Assembly: GCF_009604385.1 (NCBI RefSeq)
Contig: NZ_WEGJ01000002.1
Location: 186,001 to 250,000 of the forward strand
Reading direction: 5' to 3'
DNA from: Streptomyces smaragdinus
GTDB lineage: Bacteria > Actinomycetota > Actinomycetes > Streptomycetales > Streptomycetaceae
DNA: 64,000 bases
Shown here: positions 49,709-59,197 of the stretch, piece by piece
Position numbering within the stretch: the stretch's first letter is position 1
Layout: the number at the start of each line of letters is the position of its first letter
Translations under genes and position numbers: made by a program
Notes under the pieces: model-generated
Told to the model about the DNA's origin: nothing
What the model saw: only the letters and a program-made list of their open reading frames with translations
The model's database searches: none

Positions 49709-50233
49709 GTGACCGATCTGCGCTTCCGCCTCGCCGGCGACACCGACCTCGCCACCCTCGTCCGGCTGCGGGACGAGGCCGCCGGCCGGCTGATCGCCCG
49801 GGGTATCACCGGCCAGTGGGAGCCCGGCCAGTTGGGCGAGGACCACTTCCGTACGGTCATGGCGCACGGCGAGGTCTGGCTCGCGGAGACCGCCGGACGG
49901 GTGGCCGGGGCGTGGGAGCTGTGGTGGCAGGACACCGACGCCTGGGGAACGCGGCCGCCGGACGCCGGATACGTGCACCGGCTGATGGTGGACCACGCCG
50001 GCGCCCGCCCGGGCACGGGGCGGGCCCTGCTGCGGGAGGCCGAACGCCGGGTCGCCGCCGCGGGACGGACGCTGGTACGGCTGGACTGCCTGGCCGGCAA
50101 CGCCCGCCTGACCGCCTACTACCGGGACGCCGGCTACCGCGTCGTCGGTCACAGGGCGGGCAAGCCGCAACCGGGCGGTGCGCCCAAGTCGTTCACGCTG
50201 ATGGAGAAGTCCTGCGCGGTCTCAGCCGGCTGA
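49709..50233 (+). CDS. GNAT-family N-acetyltransferase
   Basis: A 174-residue acetyltransferase: LRFRLAGDTDLATLVRLRDE, YVHRLMVDHAGARPGTGRAL (acetyl-CoA pyrophosphate loop) and VRLDCLAGNARLTAYYRDAG followed by YRVVG. The GTG at 49709 follows GAGGATCACGCC. It overlaps the end of a convergent acetyltransferase gene by 12 bases. Substrate unknown. Confidence 0.88.
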   Translation: MTDLRFRLAGDTDLATLVRLRDEAAGRLIARGITGQWEPGQLGEDHFRTVMAHGEVWLAETAGRVAGAWELWWQDTDAWGTRPPDAGYVHRLMVDHAGARPGTGRALLREAERRVAAAGRTLVRLDCLAGNARLTAYYRDAGYRVVGHRAGKPQPGGAPKSFTLMEKSCAVSAG

Positions 50234-50779
50234 GGGCCGCCACTCCCGCCTGAGGAGCCCGAAGATCCACGAGTCGGACACGTCGCCGTTCACGACGCAG
50301 TCCTCGCGCAGCGTGCCCTCCTTCACGAACCCCATCTTCTCCAGGACCCGGGCCGATGCCGGATTACGGGTGTCCACCTCCGTCTGGACCCGGTTCAGGT
50401 CCAGCGTGTCGAACGCCCACCCCAGCAGGGCACGCGCTGCCTCCGTCGCGTAGCCGTGCCCCCACATGCCCTCCGCGAGGCAATACCCCATCGTCGCGCT
50501 GCGGTAGTCCGGGTTCCACCCGGTCACGGTGCACCAGCCGACGAACGCCCCGTCGGACACGCGCTCCATGGCCGTCCGCGTCCCGCTGCCGTCCTCCTCC
50601 ATGCCCCGGCACCTGGCGATGAAGGTGTCGGCACGGGCCCGGTCGGTCCACGGCGGGGAGTCCCAGTACCGCATCACGTCGGGGTCGCTGTGCAGCGCGA
50701 ACAGGGACTCGGCGTCGGAGTCGGCGAAGGGCCGCAGCCGCAGGCGGTCGGTGTGCAGGGTGGGGGTGGCAAGAGTCAT
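50222..50779 (-). CDS. GNAT-family N-acetyltransferase, RimJ/RimL type
   Basis: A 185-residue acetyltransferase: LHTDRLRLRPFADSDAESLF, YCLAEGMWGHGYATEAARAL, and NRVQTEVDTRNPASARVLEK followed by MGFVKEGTLRED. This is the protein-N-terminal or aminoglycoside-type subgroup often annotated as RimJ/RimL. The ATG at 50777-50779 lines up with the family start. Function may be protein or drug acetylation. Confidence 0.9.
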   Translation of the reverse strand: MTLATPTLHTDRLRLRPFADSDAESLFALHSDPDVMRYWDSPPWTDRARADTFIARCRGMEEDGSGTRTAMERVSDGAFVGWCTVTGWNPDYRSATMGYCLAEGMWGHGYATEAARALLGWAFDTLDLNRVQTEVDTRNPASARVLEKMGFVKEGTLREDCVVNGDVSDSWIFGLLRREWRPSAG

Positions 50780-50828
50780 GCGCCCATCCTGTGTGTTCCC
50801 GGGCCGGGGGAACACCGAATATTCGAGC

Positions 50829-51425
50829 TCAGCGCCCCGCGACCGCCACCGGCCGCGACCGCTCCGGCGGCGCGTCGTCCCCCGTACGCCACCAGCGGCG
50901 CGACGCCAGCGCCGCCAGGCCCGCGCCGGCCGCGTTGAGCAGGACGTCGTCCACCGACGACACCCGCTCCAGCCGCAGCGCGTACTGCGCGGTCTCGACC
51001 AGGACCGACAGACCCGCCCCGACGGCCACGACCCGCGGTACCGACGCCAGCGCCGCGAACCGCACCGGGGCGAGGGCCCCCAGCGCGGCGAACACCAGCA
51101 GATTGCCGCCGATCTGGACCGTCGCCGTCAGCGGCGTACTGGTGACGACCTCGAACAGATCCCGCAGCGGCACCAGGTTCACCAGGTCCCGGTCAGTGGC
51201 GGGCCGGTCGTCCGGCAGCATGATCATCCACACCCACGGCACCGTCCCGTACACAATGCCCACCTCGGCCAGCGACCGGCGCCACGCCCACATCGGCGCG
51301 GTCCCCGACGCACGGCGCCGGCGGGCCAGCGCCCACACCGCGAGCACGGCCAACGGCAGGACGGCCGCCGTGACGAGGACCACGCCGGTGAACGTACCGG
51401 CCCAGCCGTGCCACCCCTTGATCAT
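50829..51425 (-). CDS. VanZ-family membrane protein
   Basis: A 198-residue protein with about five membrane helices. It has the VanZ-like block NLVPLRDLFEVVTSTPLTAT, then IGGNLLVFAALGALAP, LSVLVETAQYALRLERVSSV and DDVLLNAAGAGLAA. VanZ contributes low-level teicoplanin resistance and may also act on cell-wall or glycoconjugate lipids. It sits alone on this strand between acetyltransferase and TmrB-like genes, with no van operon around it. Confidence 0.87.
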   Translation of the reverse strand: MIKGWHGWAGTFTGVVLVTAAVLPLAVLAVWALARRRRASGTAPMWAWRRSLAEVGIVYGTVPWVWMIMLPDDRPATDRDLVNLVPLRDLFEVVTSTPLTATVQIGGNLLVFAALGALAPVRFAALASVPRVVAVGAGLSVLVETAQYALRLERVSSVDDVLLNAAGAGLAALASRRWWRTGDDAPPERSRPVAVAGR

Positions 51426-51518
51426 GCCGCCTCCCTTTCCCTCACGGACGAGGAATCCACCGCCGGGCTGAACGGTTCCGTCCGCATCGGCCGGGGGCAG
51501 CCCTTAGCATCGGGTTTC

Positions 51519-52043
51519 ATGATCGTATGGATCAACGGCACCCACGGCGCGGGCAAGACGACGACCAGCGCACTCGTGCAGCAACTCCTTCCGGGATCAC
51601 GGGTGTTCGACGCCGAGAAGGTCGGCGAGACGCTCATGGACATCTCGCCCGGGCTGCCCGCCACGGACAACTTCCAGCACTGGCCGCCGTGGCGCCAACT
51701 CGTCGTCGAGACCGCCCACCGTGTCCTGGAGTACACCGGCGGCACCCTGGTGATGCCGATGACCGTCCTGGTCGAGGAGTACTGGCGTGAGATCAGCGCC
51801 GGCCTCGACCGCCACGCCATCCCGGTCCGCCACTTCGTCCTCCACGCCGACCAGGGCACCCTCCGCGCCCGGATCGAGAACGACGGCATCATGGGCCCCT
51901 CACCGTTCCGCCTCAAGTACCTCGAGCCCTACGCACAGGCGTCCCGCGCCTGGCTGCACGGCGAGGCGGAGGTCGTCGACACCACCCACCTCACACCCGG
52001 CCAGGCCGCCCGGCGGGTCGCCGAATCCGTACTCGCGGACTGA
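51519..52043 (+). CDS. TmrB-like P-loop ATP-binding protein
   Basis: A 174-residue P-loop protein: MIVWINGTHGAGKTTTSALV (Walker A GTHGAGKT), FDAEKVGETLMDISPG and LEYTGGTLVMPMTVLVEEYW. This matches Bacillus TmrB (MIIWINGAFGSGKT...), which protects against tunicamycin by binding the drug at the membrane. Similar proteins also act as unknown small kinases, so the resistance role is an inference. The stop is 5 bases from that of the convergent MFS gene. Confidence 0.85.
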   Translation: MIVWINGTHGAGKTTTSALVQQLLPGSRVFDAEKVGETLMDISPGLPATDNFQHWPPWRQLVVETAHRVLEYTGGTLVMPMTVLVEEYWREISAGLDRHAIPVRHFVLHADQGTLRARIENDGIMGPSPFRLKYLEPYAQASRAWLHGEAEVVDTTHLTPGQAARRVAESVLAD

Positions 52044-52047
52044 CCAC

Positions 52048-53301
52048 TCACCGCGGAAGCGTCCTCCCCAGCCGGGCGAGCGGTGACAGCGCCATCAGCG
52101 CCGGCGACAGCAGCATGCCGGCCGCCGCCACTCCCAGACCGGCACGCGTCCCCCACGTCCCGGCGAGGAACCCACCGAGCAGCGACCCCAGCGGAGTCAG
52201 CCCCATCCCGACGAAGGTGATCGTCGCGGCGGCCCTGCCCTGCATGCCCGGCGGGGTGACGGCCTGCCGGACGGCCATCACCGTGACGTTCACCAGCTGA
52301 CCGCCCGCCCCGAACACGAAATTGACCACGAGCAGCACCGGCACGGTCACCGCCGGGGAGCCGTGCAGCGCGGGCAGCCACAGAAACACACCGTCCGCGA
52401 CCAGCGCCGCCCACACCAGCACCCTGCCGTACCCGAACCGGCCCGGCAGCCGGCCGGCCAGCACCGAACCCACCAGCGCGCCCGGCCCGGTCGCCGCGAG
52501 CGCCAGCCCGACCACGGTCCCCGACAGCTGCAGATCCCGCGGCAGGAAAAGCAGATACACGGTCATCACGGCCGCGAACGAGAACTGAAAGGCGGCCGAC
52601 GCCAGACACACCACCCGCAACGAGGCATTACCGGCGACGAACCGCAACCCCTCCAGGATCCGCCGCCACACCCGCCGCTCCACCCGCTCCGGTACGACCT
52701 CGCGACGGCCGATACGCCGGATCGACAGGAACGACACCACGAAGAACCCCGCACCAAAGGCGGCGGCGACAGGCGCCGACAACAACGACACCAGTGCCCC
52801 ACCGAGCGCCGGCCCCCCGATCTGCGCCGCGGACCGACTGCCCTCGAGGGCACTGTTCCCCGGTATCAACTGCTCCCGCCGCACCAGCCGTACGAGCGAC
52901 GCCTGATACGCCACGTCGAAGAACACGGACAACGCCCCCACGACGAAGGCCACCCCGAACACCACCGGCAGCCCCAGCCACCCGACCACCCCCGCACCGG
53001 CGGCAGCCCCCAGCACCACGGCCCGCCCGGCATCCGCCAGCACCATCACCGTCCGGGTCCGCCACCGGTCGACCCACGCCCCGACGAACAACGACAGCAA
53101 CAGAATCGGCGCCTGCCCCACGGCCCGCAGCACACCCAACTGCCCGGCCCCCGCGTCGAGCACGAGGACGGCGAACAGCGGCAGCACCACCAGAGTCGTG
53201 TGCTCCCCGAGCTGGGAGACGGTCTGCCCCACCCAGAGCCTGCGGAAGTCACCGTCCCGCCACAGAGACGAAGCGGAAGACGCGGAGGAAGACGAAGGCA
53301 C
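52048..53301 (-). CDS. MFS exporter (EntS-like)
   Basis: A 417-residue transporter with about 12 membrane helices. The N-terminus is a Ser-rich lead then RDGDFRRLWVGQTVSQLGEH, and FVGAWVDRWRTRTVMVLADA is the cytoplasmic motif A. The family includes enterobactin and macrolide exporters. I prefer the GTG at 53299-53301 because AAGGGA is just upstream; TTG at 53325 gives an 8-residue longer form. It is convergent with the TmrB-like gene, suggesting a small resistance island (inference). Confidence 0.88.
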   Translation of the reverse strand: MPSSSSASSASSLWRDGDFRRLWVGQTVSQLGEHTTLVVLPLFAVLVLDAGAGQLGVLRAVGQAPILLLSLFVGAWVDRWRTRTVMVLADAGRAVVLGAAAGAGVVGWLGLPVVFGVAFVVGALSVFFDVAYQASLVRLVRREQLIPGNSALEGSRSAAQIGGPALGGALVSLLSAPVAAAFGAGFFVVSFLSIRRIGRREVVPERVERRVWRRILEGLRFVAGNASLRVVCLASAAFQFSFAAVMTVYLLFLPRDLQLSGTVVGLALAATGPGALVGSVLAGRLPGRFGYGRVLVWAALVADGVFLWLPALHGSPAVTVPVLLVVNFVFGAGGQLVNVTVMAVRQAVTPPGMQGRAAATITFVGMGLTPLGSLLGGFLAGTWGTRAGLGVAAAGMLLSPALMALSPLARLGRTLPR

Positions 53302-53560
53302 AGGTATCCCTTGAATCGCCGACAACGATGCCCACCGCCCATCGGCGGTTCAGGCAGCAGGAAGGACTCGTCGTGCCGCAACATCAAGGGCAGCACGCGA
53401 TGACGGATACGCCGTCAGCGCGCGCCGGGAAGACCGACCACGTCTCAACTCCTCATGATTCACTCGCTGCCCGGACCCTAGCCCCCGTGTTCCTGCACGA
53501 ACAGCGAATTTCCCCCACCCGGCGCGACCGCCCCCGCGCGCCTGCCGTACGTTTCCGGCC

Positions 53561-54010
53561 ATGAATCCGAGCGCGCAATCCGCCCCGACAGAGCTGATCC
53601 GGCTGGCCGACGCCGTCCAGAGCGTGAGCGTCCGGCTGCGTTCGACCGAGCCGAGCCGTGAGGACGGGGGTGTCCGTTACTACGCTGCCGAGGTCGTTGT
53701 CACCAGTGGCTTCGTCAATGGAACCGTCTACCTCGGATTTGATTCCGAGGACGTCCTGGACTGGGGTCGGTTGCTGGACGCCGTCGAGGAAGTCGAGCAG
53801 GAGGGCGGCCTCACCGAGCCGTTCGCGGCGGACTGGCCCCGCTCGGGTGAAACCGCCTACCTCCGGCTCTTCATCGAGGACCCGTACGTCGTCGAAGTCC
53901 ACGACGGCTTCAGCACGCAGATCGTCGTATCGATACCACTGATGCTGCGCGAGGACTGGATCGCCGAATCCAGACAACGCCTCGCCGAGGTCCGACGAGC
54001 CCTGGGATGA
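53561..54010 (+). CDS. DUF5959-like protein
   Basis: A 149-residue protein: ELIRLADAVQSVSVRLRSTE, YAAEVVVTSGFVNGTVYLGF, DVLDWGRLLDAVEEVEQEGG and a C-terminal VVSIPLMLREDWIAESRQRL. The pattern fits the actinobacterial DUF5959 group, which often resembles immunity or phage-associated small proteins. The role is unknown. It stands alone, convergent with the phosphoesterase gene. Confidence 0.7.
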   Translation: MNPSAQSAPTELIRLADAVQSVSVRLRSTEPSREDGGVRYYAAEVVVTSGFVNGTVYLGFDSEDVLDWGRLLDAVEEVEQEGGLTEPFAADWPRSGETAYLRLFIEDPYVVEVHDGFSTQIVVSIPLMLREDWIAESRQRLAEVRRALG

Positions 54011-54059
54011 CGACGGCCGCCCGGTCAGGCAGACCCGGCGGCCGTCGAGGGTGGGCGGG

Positions 54060-56798
54060 TCAGCCGTCGTTCTCCGCCGACGGGAGGAAGGCGCCCGGGA
54101 CGTCCTCGGGTGCGTACAGCTTGTGCTCACCCGGGAACGGGACCGACCAGGCGTGGGACTCGTACCAGGTGAAGTGGTCCATCTGGGCCGGGTTGGCGTA
54201 GTCGGGGATGGCCTTCGGGCCGGTCAGGTGCTGCTTGGACTTCCACGTGTCCCACTGCGCCGCCAGGCCGCGCATGGACGGCGGGACCTTCGCCGTGGGG
54301 ACCGCGGCCGCCGACGGGTTCTGCGGGGCCGGGGTGTCCACGCCGCACGGGGGCGGGGTGGCGAGACCGTCGGTCAGAGCCGTCCGGTTGGGCAGGGCGG
54401 TGAACGGGGTGAAGTCCGCGTCGCGGGTGAACGCGCCGCGCATGGGGCTCGCCGCGCTGTCCTTCTGGTTCATCGGGTGCAGGCCCAGGATCTGCTCGAT
54501 CGTACGGATCACCGTGATCTGGGTGTAGTAGCGGCTGTCCACCACACCGTGCCGGGCGTACGGGCTGATGATCTGGATCGGCGCGCGGTGGCCGTCGACG
54601 TGGTCGAGACCGGCCTGCGAGTCGTCCTCCAGCACGAAGATCGCGGAGTTCTTCCAGTACGTGCTGTGGGAGATCTCGTCGATGATCCGTCCGGTGGCCA
54701 GATCGTTGTCGGCGACCTGCGCGGGTCCGTTCGCCGGGCCGCCGGTGTGGTCGCTGGAGAGCCAGAACATGTTGAGGTTCGCCGGGCCGTTGGCCCGGAA
54801 GTGGCGCTTCCAGATCTCCGACCGGTAGATGTCGGGCACGCTGGTGTCGAACTTCGCCACGCCGTGCACCGACACGTCGTTCAGCGACGGGATCGGCGAG
54901 GTGGAGACCAGCGGGTACGCGGTCTCGGCGCCGGTCGAGCGCATGTTCAGCGTGTCGCAGTACAGGTTCTGCCAGCTCGCGCCGGCCGGCTTGGTGAGGA
55001 ACTGCTGGAACTCGCCGAAGTTCAGCACGGACTTGCCGCGCTCCTGCGCCCGGGTCCAGATGAAGCCGGTGCGCTGGTGGCCCAGCGCGTCGTCCTCGGT
55101 GTCGTAGCTGCGCATGTACTCACCGGCGGTGGATTCGGTGTACTCCGGGTTGTCGGCCTGCATCAGCCAGTTGTGGCCCTCGGCCGAGTTGGTGCCGATG
55201 TCGTACGTGTTGTCGTAGAGCCCGAACTGCTCGGCGAGGGCGTGCTGGTTGGGGGTGACGTTCTCGCCGAACTGGGCCAGTGAGGGATCGCCGTTGCCCT
55301 GGGGCATGTCGCCGAAGACCTGGTCGTAGGTGCGGTTCTCCTTGACGATCAGGAACACGTACTTGATCGGTGAGGGGTCGCCCAGCCGCTGCGGGACGGG
55401 CTCGGGGGCGCGGGCCTTGCCGCCGGCCTTCGTCACCGAGCCGGAGGTCCAGCCGTTCTGGTGGAAGACCTCGGCCGTCTGCGAGCGGATCGTCCGGTCG
55501 CCCGGCAGGGTGAAGCGCTGCACGCTGGAGGTGGTGTCGTGGGTGCCGTGTGCGCCGCTGGTGTTGGGGCGGCGGGCGTCGATGCCGCGGGTGTTGGAGA
55601 CGTACACGGTGTCGCCGACGGTGGTGATCTCCGCGGGGAAGTAGTCCGTGGGCAGCAGGCCGACGTAGCTGACCGGCTCCTGCGGGGACGTGTAGCGGTA
55701 GACGGCGACGGCGTTGGCGCGGCCGAGGGTGACGAGCAGGCGGCCGTCGTCGGTGAGGGTGACGGCGTTGGGCTCGTAGCCGACCGAGGCCTCGGGCCAG
55801 GGCTGGGTGGCGATCGTCTGGACGACCTTGTCGCGGGCGGTGTCGATGACCGAGACGTCGTTGGTGGCCGTGTTGGTGACGAACAGCGTGCCGCCCTTGG
55901 CGTACAGGGCGGTGGGGTGCAGGCCGACGTCGATGCTGCCCACGGCGGCGTCCGGGGCGGCGAGGTCGATGACGCTGACGGTGCCGGTGGTGGTGGCCGC
56001 GGTGACCTGGTCGGCCGGGACCTGGGTGCCGTAGGAGTTGATGGTGGGGTCGCCCGCGTGGGCCTTGCGGCCGCCCTCGTTGCTGACGTACAGCTTGCCG
56101 CCGACGACGGCCAGGTCGCGCGGGGCGTTGCCGACCGCCCAGCTGCGGGTGACGGTGCCGCTGGCGGTGTCGATGGCCACGACGCGGTTCTGGCCGTTGA
56201 CGGCCGCGTACGCGGTGGCGCCGTCGGCGGAGAACACCGGCTGGGCGACCAGGGCGCGCTTGGAGCCGTCCGCCGCGATGGTGACGGTCTTCGGGGCGGT
56301 GACGGTGCCGTCGGGGCCGACGGTGAACCGGGTGAAGCCGTCGGGCTGGCCCAGCCACAGCTGGGTGCCGTCGGGGGAGTACGTGGGGCCTTCCTGGCCC
56401 ACGTTGTTGTTCGCCAGGCGCGGGGTGGAGGAGGCGGCGGAGCTCACCAGCTGCTGCACCCGCCAGCCGTCGAGGTCCACGATGGCCAGGGCCTGTCCGC
56501 CGTCGGTGAGTGACGCGGCGAGGTGGGTGCCGTCGGGGCTGACCTCGGACGACATGATCTTGCCGTTGTCGATGACGAGGCGTTCGCCGTACGGGTCGAG
56601 GTACTGGTCGGCGGAGACGACCAGGCCGCGGTCGGTGGTCTCGCCGACCTGGTCGGTGCCGAACTGGACGGTCTGGGCCAGTGCGGTGCTGGTGGCGATC
56701 AGTGCCAGGGCGCTGACGCCCGCGGCCAGCAGGGTGGCGGGGTTGCGGAGCGAGAGGAGCTTCGGTCGGGGGTTTCGCCTGCGGCGCGTGACCTGCAT
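54060..56798 (-). CDS. Secreted beta-propeller/phosphoesterase fusion
   Basis: A 912-residue protein with an N-terminal signal/anchor helix (LLAAGVSALALIATSTALAQ). Residues about 70-455 form a YncE-like beta-propeller of repeated strands (SEVSPDGTHLAASL, PTYSPDGTQLWLG, PVFSADGATAYAAVNGQNRV). Residues about 485-780 are a phospholipase C/acid phosphatase-type phosphoesterase: VFLIVKENRTYDQVFGDMP, TNSAEGHNWL and VLEDDSQAGLDHVDGHRAP, the metal site. It starts 4 bases after the ABC permease stop and is part of that operon. It should act outside the cell, perhaps on phospholipids or teichoic-type phosphodiesters (inference). Confidence 0.88.
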   Translation of the reverse strand: MQVTRRRRNPRPKLLSLRNPATLLAAGVSALALIATSTALAQTVQFGTDQVGETTDRGLVVSADQYLDPYGERLVIDNGKIMSSEVSPDGTHLAASLTDGGQALAIVDLDGWRVQQLVSSAASSTPRLANNNVGQEGPTYSPDGTQLWLGQPDGFTRFTVGPDGTVTAPKTVTIAADGSKRALVAQPVFSADGATAYAAVNGQNRVVAIDTASGTVTRSWAVGNAPRDLAVVGGKLYVSNEGGRKAHAGDPTINSYGTQVPADQVTAATTTGTVSVIDLAAPDAAVGSIDVGLHPTALYAKGGTLFVTNTATNDVSVIDTARDKVVQTIATQPWPEASVGYEPNAVTLTDDGRLLVTLGRANAVAVYRYTSPQEPVSYVGLLPTDYFPAEITTVGDTVYVSNTRGIDARRPNTSGAHGTHDTTSSVQRFTLPGDRTIRSQTAEVFHQNGWTSGSVTKAGGKARAPEPVPQRLGDPSPIKYVFLIVKENRTYDQVFGDMPQGNGDPSLAQFGENVTPNQHALAEQFGLYDNTYDIGTNSAEGHNWLMQADNPEYTESTAGEYMRSYDTEDDALGHQRTGFIWTRAQERGKSVLNFGEFQQFLTKPAGASWQNLYCDTLNMRSTGAETAYPLVSTSPIPSLNDVSVHGVAKFDTSVPDIYRSEIWKRHFRANGPANLNMFWLSSDHTGGPANGPAQVADNDLATGRIIDEISHSTYWKNSAIFVLEDDSQAGLDHVDGHRAPIQIISPYARHGVVDSRYYTQITVIRTIEQILGLHPMNQKDSAASPMRGAFTRDADFTPFTALPNRTALTDGLATPPPCGVDTPAPQNPSAAAVPTAKVPPSMRGLAAQWDTWKSKQHLTGPKAIPDYANPAQMDHFTWYESHAWSVPFPGEHKLYAPEDVPGAFLPSAENDG

Positions 56799-56802
56799 GC
56801 GG

Positions 56803-58170
56803 TCATCCCTTCGACGTGGGGTACGGCAGTTCGACGTTGCCGTCGAACTGCCACAGCGGATTGGGGGTGTCGCCGTGGGGGGTGTGTACGAGGAAGTAGC
56901 CGTTCACCTCCTTGGGTCCGTCGCCGTCGGCCATGAAGCGGCCGTCGGGGGTGATGTCGAGCTGGTAGATGGCGGTGCCGGTCGCCTCGAGGCCGGGGAG
57001 GTGCCAGGTGACGACGCAGCGCCAGTCGTTGCCGGGGCCCTGACCGCCGGTGCGGTCGGCTCCCTTGGTGCATGCGGCCGAGGCCCTGAGCTGGGCCTCG
57101 GTGACGGCGGGGCGGTGGAGCTGCCGGGTCTGCTGGACGTACAGGTGGGCGAAGGCGGTGGTGACGGAGGCCTCGACCTTGGTCTGCTCGATGCCGGATC
57201 CGGAGGCCGGGGTCGTGGCGGCGACGACGGCGACCGTGGCGGCGAGCAGTCCGCCGAGCGGCAGGACGCCGGTCAGTACGGCGCGCCGGGGTGAGCCGTC
57301 GGCGACGGCGTTGGTGAAGTCGCGTCGTACGAACAGGGCGGACGCCAGCGCGGTGGCGGTGACGGCCCAGACCAGGGAGACCGCGACGCCGATCAGCAGC
57401 GGCTCCAGCTGGGCGGGGTCGGCGAAGAGGCCGTTCCAGGAGATGAAGGCGTAGCCGGGCAGGGCCAGTCGTACGGTCACGGGCATCGGCAGCATCTGGG
57501 CGATCTGCATGACGAGGGCGACGAGTACGGGGACGAGCAGGCCCATGGGGGAGCGGCCCAGGGCCACCGAGCCGAGCAGGCCGACGGCGGCCAGCGCCAG
57601 CGTCGGAGCCAGAACGCACAGCCAGGCGAGCAGCACCCGGCCCGCCGCGTCGCCGGGGGCGAGGAGATGGCCGTCGAGGCCGACCAGCGGCCGGTTGCCG
57701 GCGAACGCCAGCCCGCCTGCGATGCCGGACGCCGCGAGCCCGGTCACCAGCAGCAGGATGACCGTCAGGGACGCCAGGGCCTTGGCGGCGAAGATACGGC
57801 GCGGGGAGCGGACGGCGACCAGCAGATGGCGCCAGGTGCCCAGCCGGTCCTCGGCGGCGAAGACGTCCCCGGCGACGACGGAGGTGAGCAGGGGCAGCGC
57901 CCACATGCCGGCGAAGCCCAGGACGACCAGGGGGCCGGCCCAGCCGGTGGCGTGCATCCAGCGGCCGAAGAGGGTGTCGACGGGCAGCGAACTCTGTTGG
58001 CTGACACCGGCGACGAAGAGTGCCGGGGCGATCCAGCAGGCGAGGACCAGGAGCCGGATCCGCCACTGGGAGAGGAGTTTGACCAGTTCGAAGCGGTAGA
58101 CGCGGCGGACCGGGACCGCGCGGGCCTCGGCGGCGGGGACAGCGGTGGCGGGGGTGAGGGTCGCGGTCAC
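56803..58170 (-). CDS. ABC-2-type permease with an extracytoplasmic C-terminal domain
   Basis: A 455-residue membrane protein. About six hydrophobic segments occupy residues 35-330 (FELVKLLSQWRIRLLVLACW, VGLLGSVALGRSPMGLLVPV). The last ~140 residues (from about 325, GSGIEQTKVEASVTTAFAHL) are soluble, contain two cysteines (AACTKG, WRCVVTW) and look like a folded outward-facing domain, unusual for an ABC-2 permease. The GTG start overlaps the ATPase stop (GTGA). It is followed by the secreted phosphoesterase, suggesting a joint surface function. Confidence 0.85.
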   Translation of the reverse strand: MTATLTPATAVPAAEARAVPVRRVYRFELVKLLSQWRIRLLVLACWIAPALFVAGVSQQSSLPVDTLFGRWMHATGWAGPLVVLGFAGMWALPLLTSVVAGDVFAAEDRLGTWRHLLVAVRSPRRIFAAKALASLTVILLLVTGLAASGIAGGLAFAGNRPLVGLDGHLLAPGDAAGRVLLAWLCVLAPTLALAAVGLLGSVALGRSPMGLLVPVLVALVMQIAQMLPMPVTVRLALPGYAFISWNGLFADPAQLEPLLIGVAVSLVWAVTATALASALFVRRDFTNAVADGSPRRAVLTGVLPLGGLLAATVAVVAATTPASGSGIEQTKVEASVTTAFAHLYVQQTRQLHRPAVTEAQLRASAACTKGADRTGGQGPGNDWRCVVTWHLPGLEATGTAIYQLDITPDGRFMADGDGPKEVNGYFLVHTPHGDTPNPLWQFDGNVELPYPTSKG

Positions 58171-59081
58171 CGGGCGGCCTCCTGCTGGTCGGTGAGCTCG
58201 AGGAACGCCGCCTCCAGCGGGGATACGACGGGAGTGAGTTCACGTACCGCGATGCCGCCCTGTACGAGCGCGGTGACCAGGGTGTCGAGGGCGGGGGTGA
58301 GGGCCCGGACGATCAGGAGCCCGGTGCCGGCGACGACGCGGACGCCCGGGGTGTCGGCGGCCAGCCGGCGGGCGGCGTCGGGGTCGGAGGTGCCGAGGCG
58401 GTAGTCCAGTTCGCGGTTCTCGGCGGCGAGTTTGGCCAGAGGGCCGGAGAAGACGACGCGGCCGGTGGCCAGGATGGTGACCTCGGAGCACAGGGCCTCG
58501 ACGTCGTCCATCCGGTGGCTGGAGAGCACCACGGCGGTCCCGTTGCGGGCGAGTTCGGTCAGGACGCGGTGGACCTGCCGTTTGCCCGACGGGTCCAGGC
58601 CGTTGGCCGGTTCGTCCAGGACCAGCAGCCGGGGCCGGGCGAGCAGGGCGGCGGCGAGACCCAGGCGCTGGCGCATGCCCAGGGAGAAGCCGCGGGTGCG
58701 GTCGTCGGCGACCTGGATGAGGCCGACCCGTTCCAGTACGTCGTCGATGCCGGGAGCGCCGGGGTCGGGGCCGCGTAACGCGGTGAGGGCGGCGAGGTTC
58801 TGCCGGGCGGTCAGCGACGGGTAGAGGCCGGGTCCGTCGACGAAGCCGGCCACGCCGGCGGGTGCCCGGCCCTGCGGGGCACCGAGGATCTCGAGCCGGC
58901 CGCTGTCCGCGGCGGCCAGGCCCAGGAGCAGGCCCAGCAGGGTGGTCTTGCCGGCGCCGTTGGGGCCGACGAGACCGTGGATCCGGCCCTCGGCGACGTC
59001 CAGATCGACGCCGTCGAGGGCGATGACGTCACCGAAGCACTTGGTGATGGTGCGCGCTCTAACTGCCATGGGCATGACCAT
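58167..59081 (-). CDS. ABC transporter ATP-binding protein
   Basis: A 304-residue ATPase of the ABC-2 class: Walker A GLVGPNGAGKTTLLGLLLGL, signature GFSLGMRQRLGLAAALL, Walker B LLVLDEPANGLDPSG and switch VVLSSHRMDDVEAL. The C-terminal ~70 residues form the usual accessory domain. GGAAGG lies 6 bases upstream of the ATG at 59079-59081. It powers the permease encoded next. Confidence 0.92.
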   Translation of the reverse strand: MVMPMAVRARTITKCFGDVIALDGVDLDVAEGRIHGLVGPNGAGKTTLLGLLLGLAAADSGRLEILGAPQGRAPAGVAGFVDGPGLYPSLTARQNLAALTALRGPDPGAPGIDDVLERVGLIQVADDRTRGFSLGMRQRLGLAAALLARPRLLVLDEPANGLDPSGKRQVHRVLTELARNGTAVVLSSHRMDDVEALCSEVTILATGRVVFSGPLAKLAAENRELDYRLGTSDPDAARRLAADTPGVRVVAGTGLLIVRALTPALDTLVTALVQGGIAVRELTPVVSPLEAAFLELTDQQEAAR

Positions 59082-59197
59082 GAGTCGCCTTCCGTCTGCC
59101 AGCGAAAGACCCTAGATGTACTGGGCAGTTGCTTGGGGGAAGGTAGTTGAAACACCAGGGGAACGGGAGGTGTCGTGTGACATCCATTCGTTTCCGG

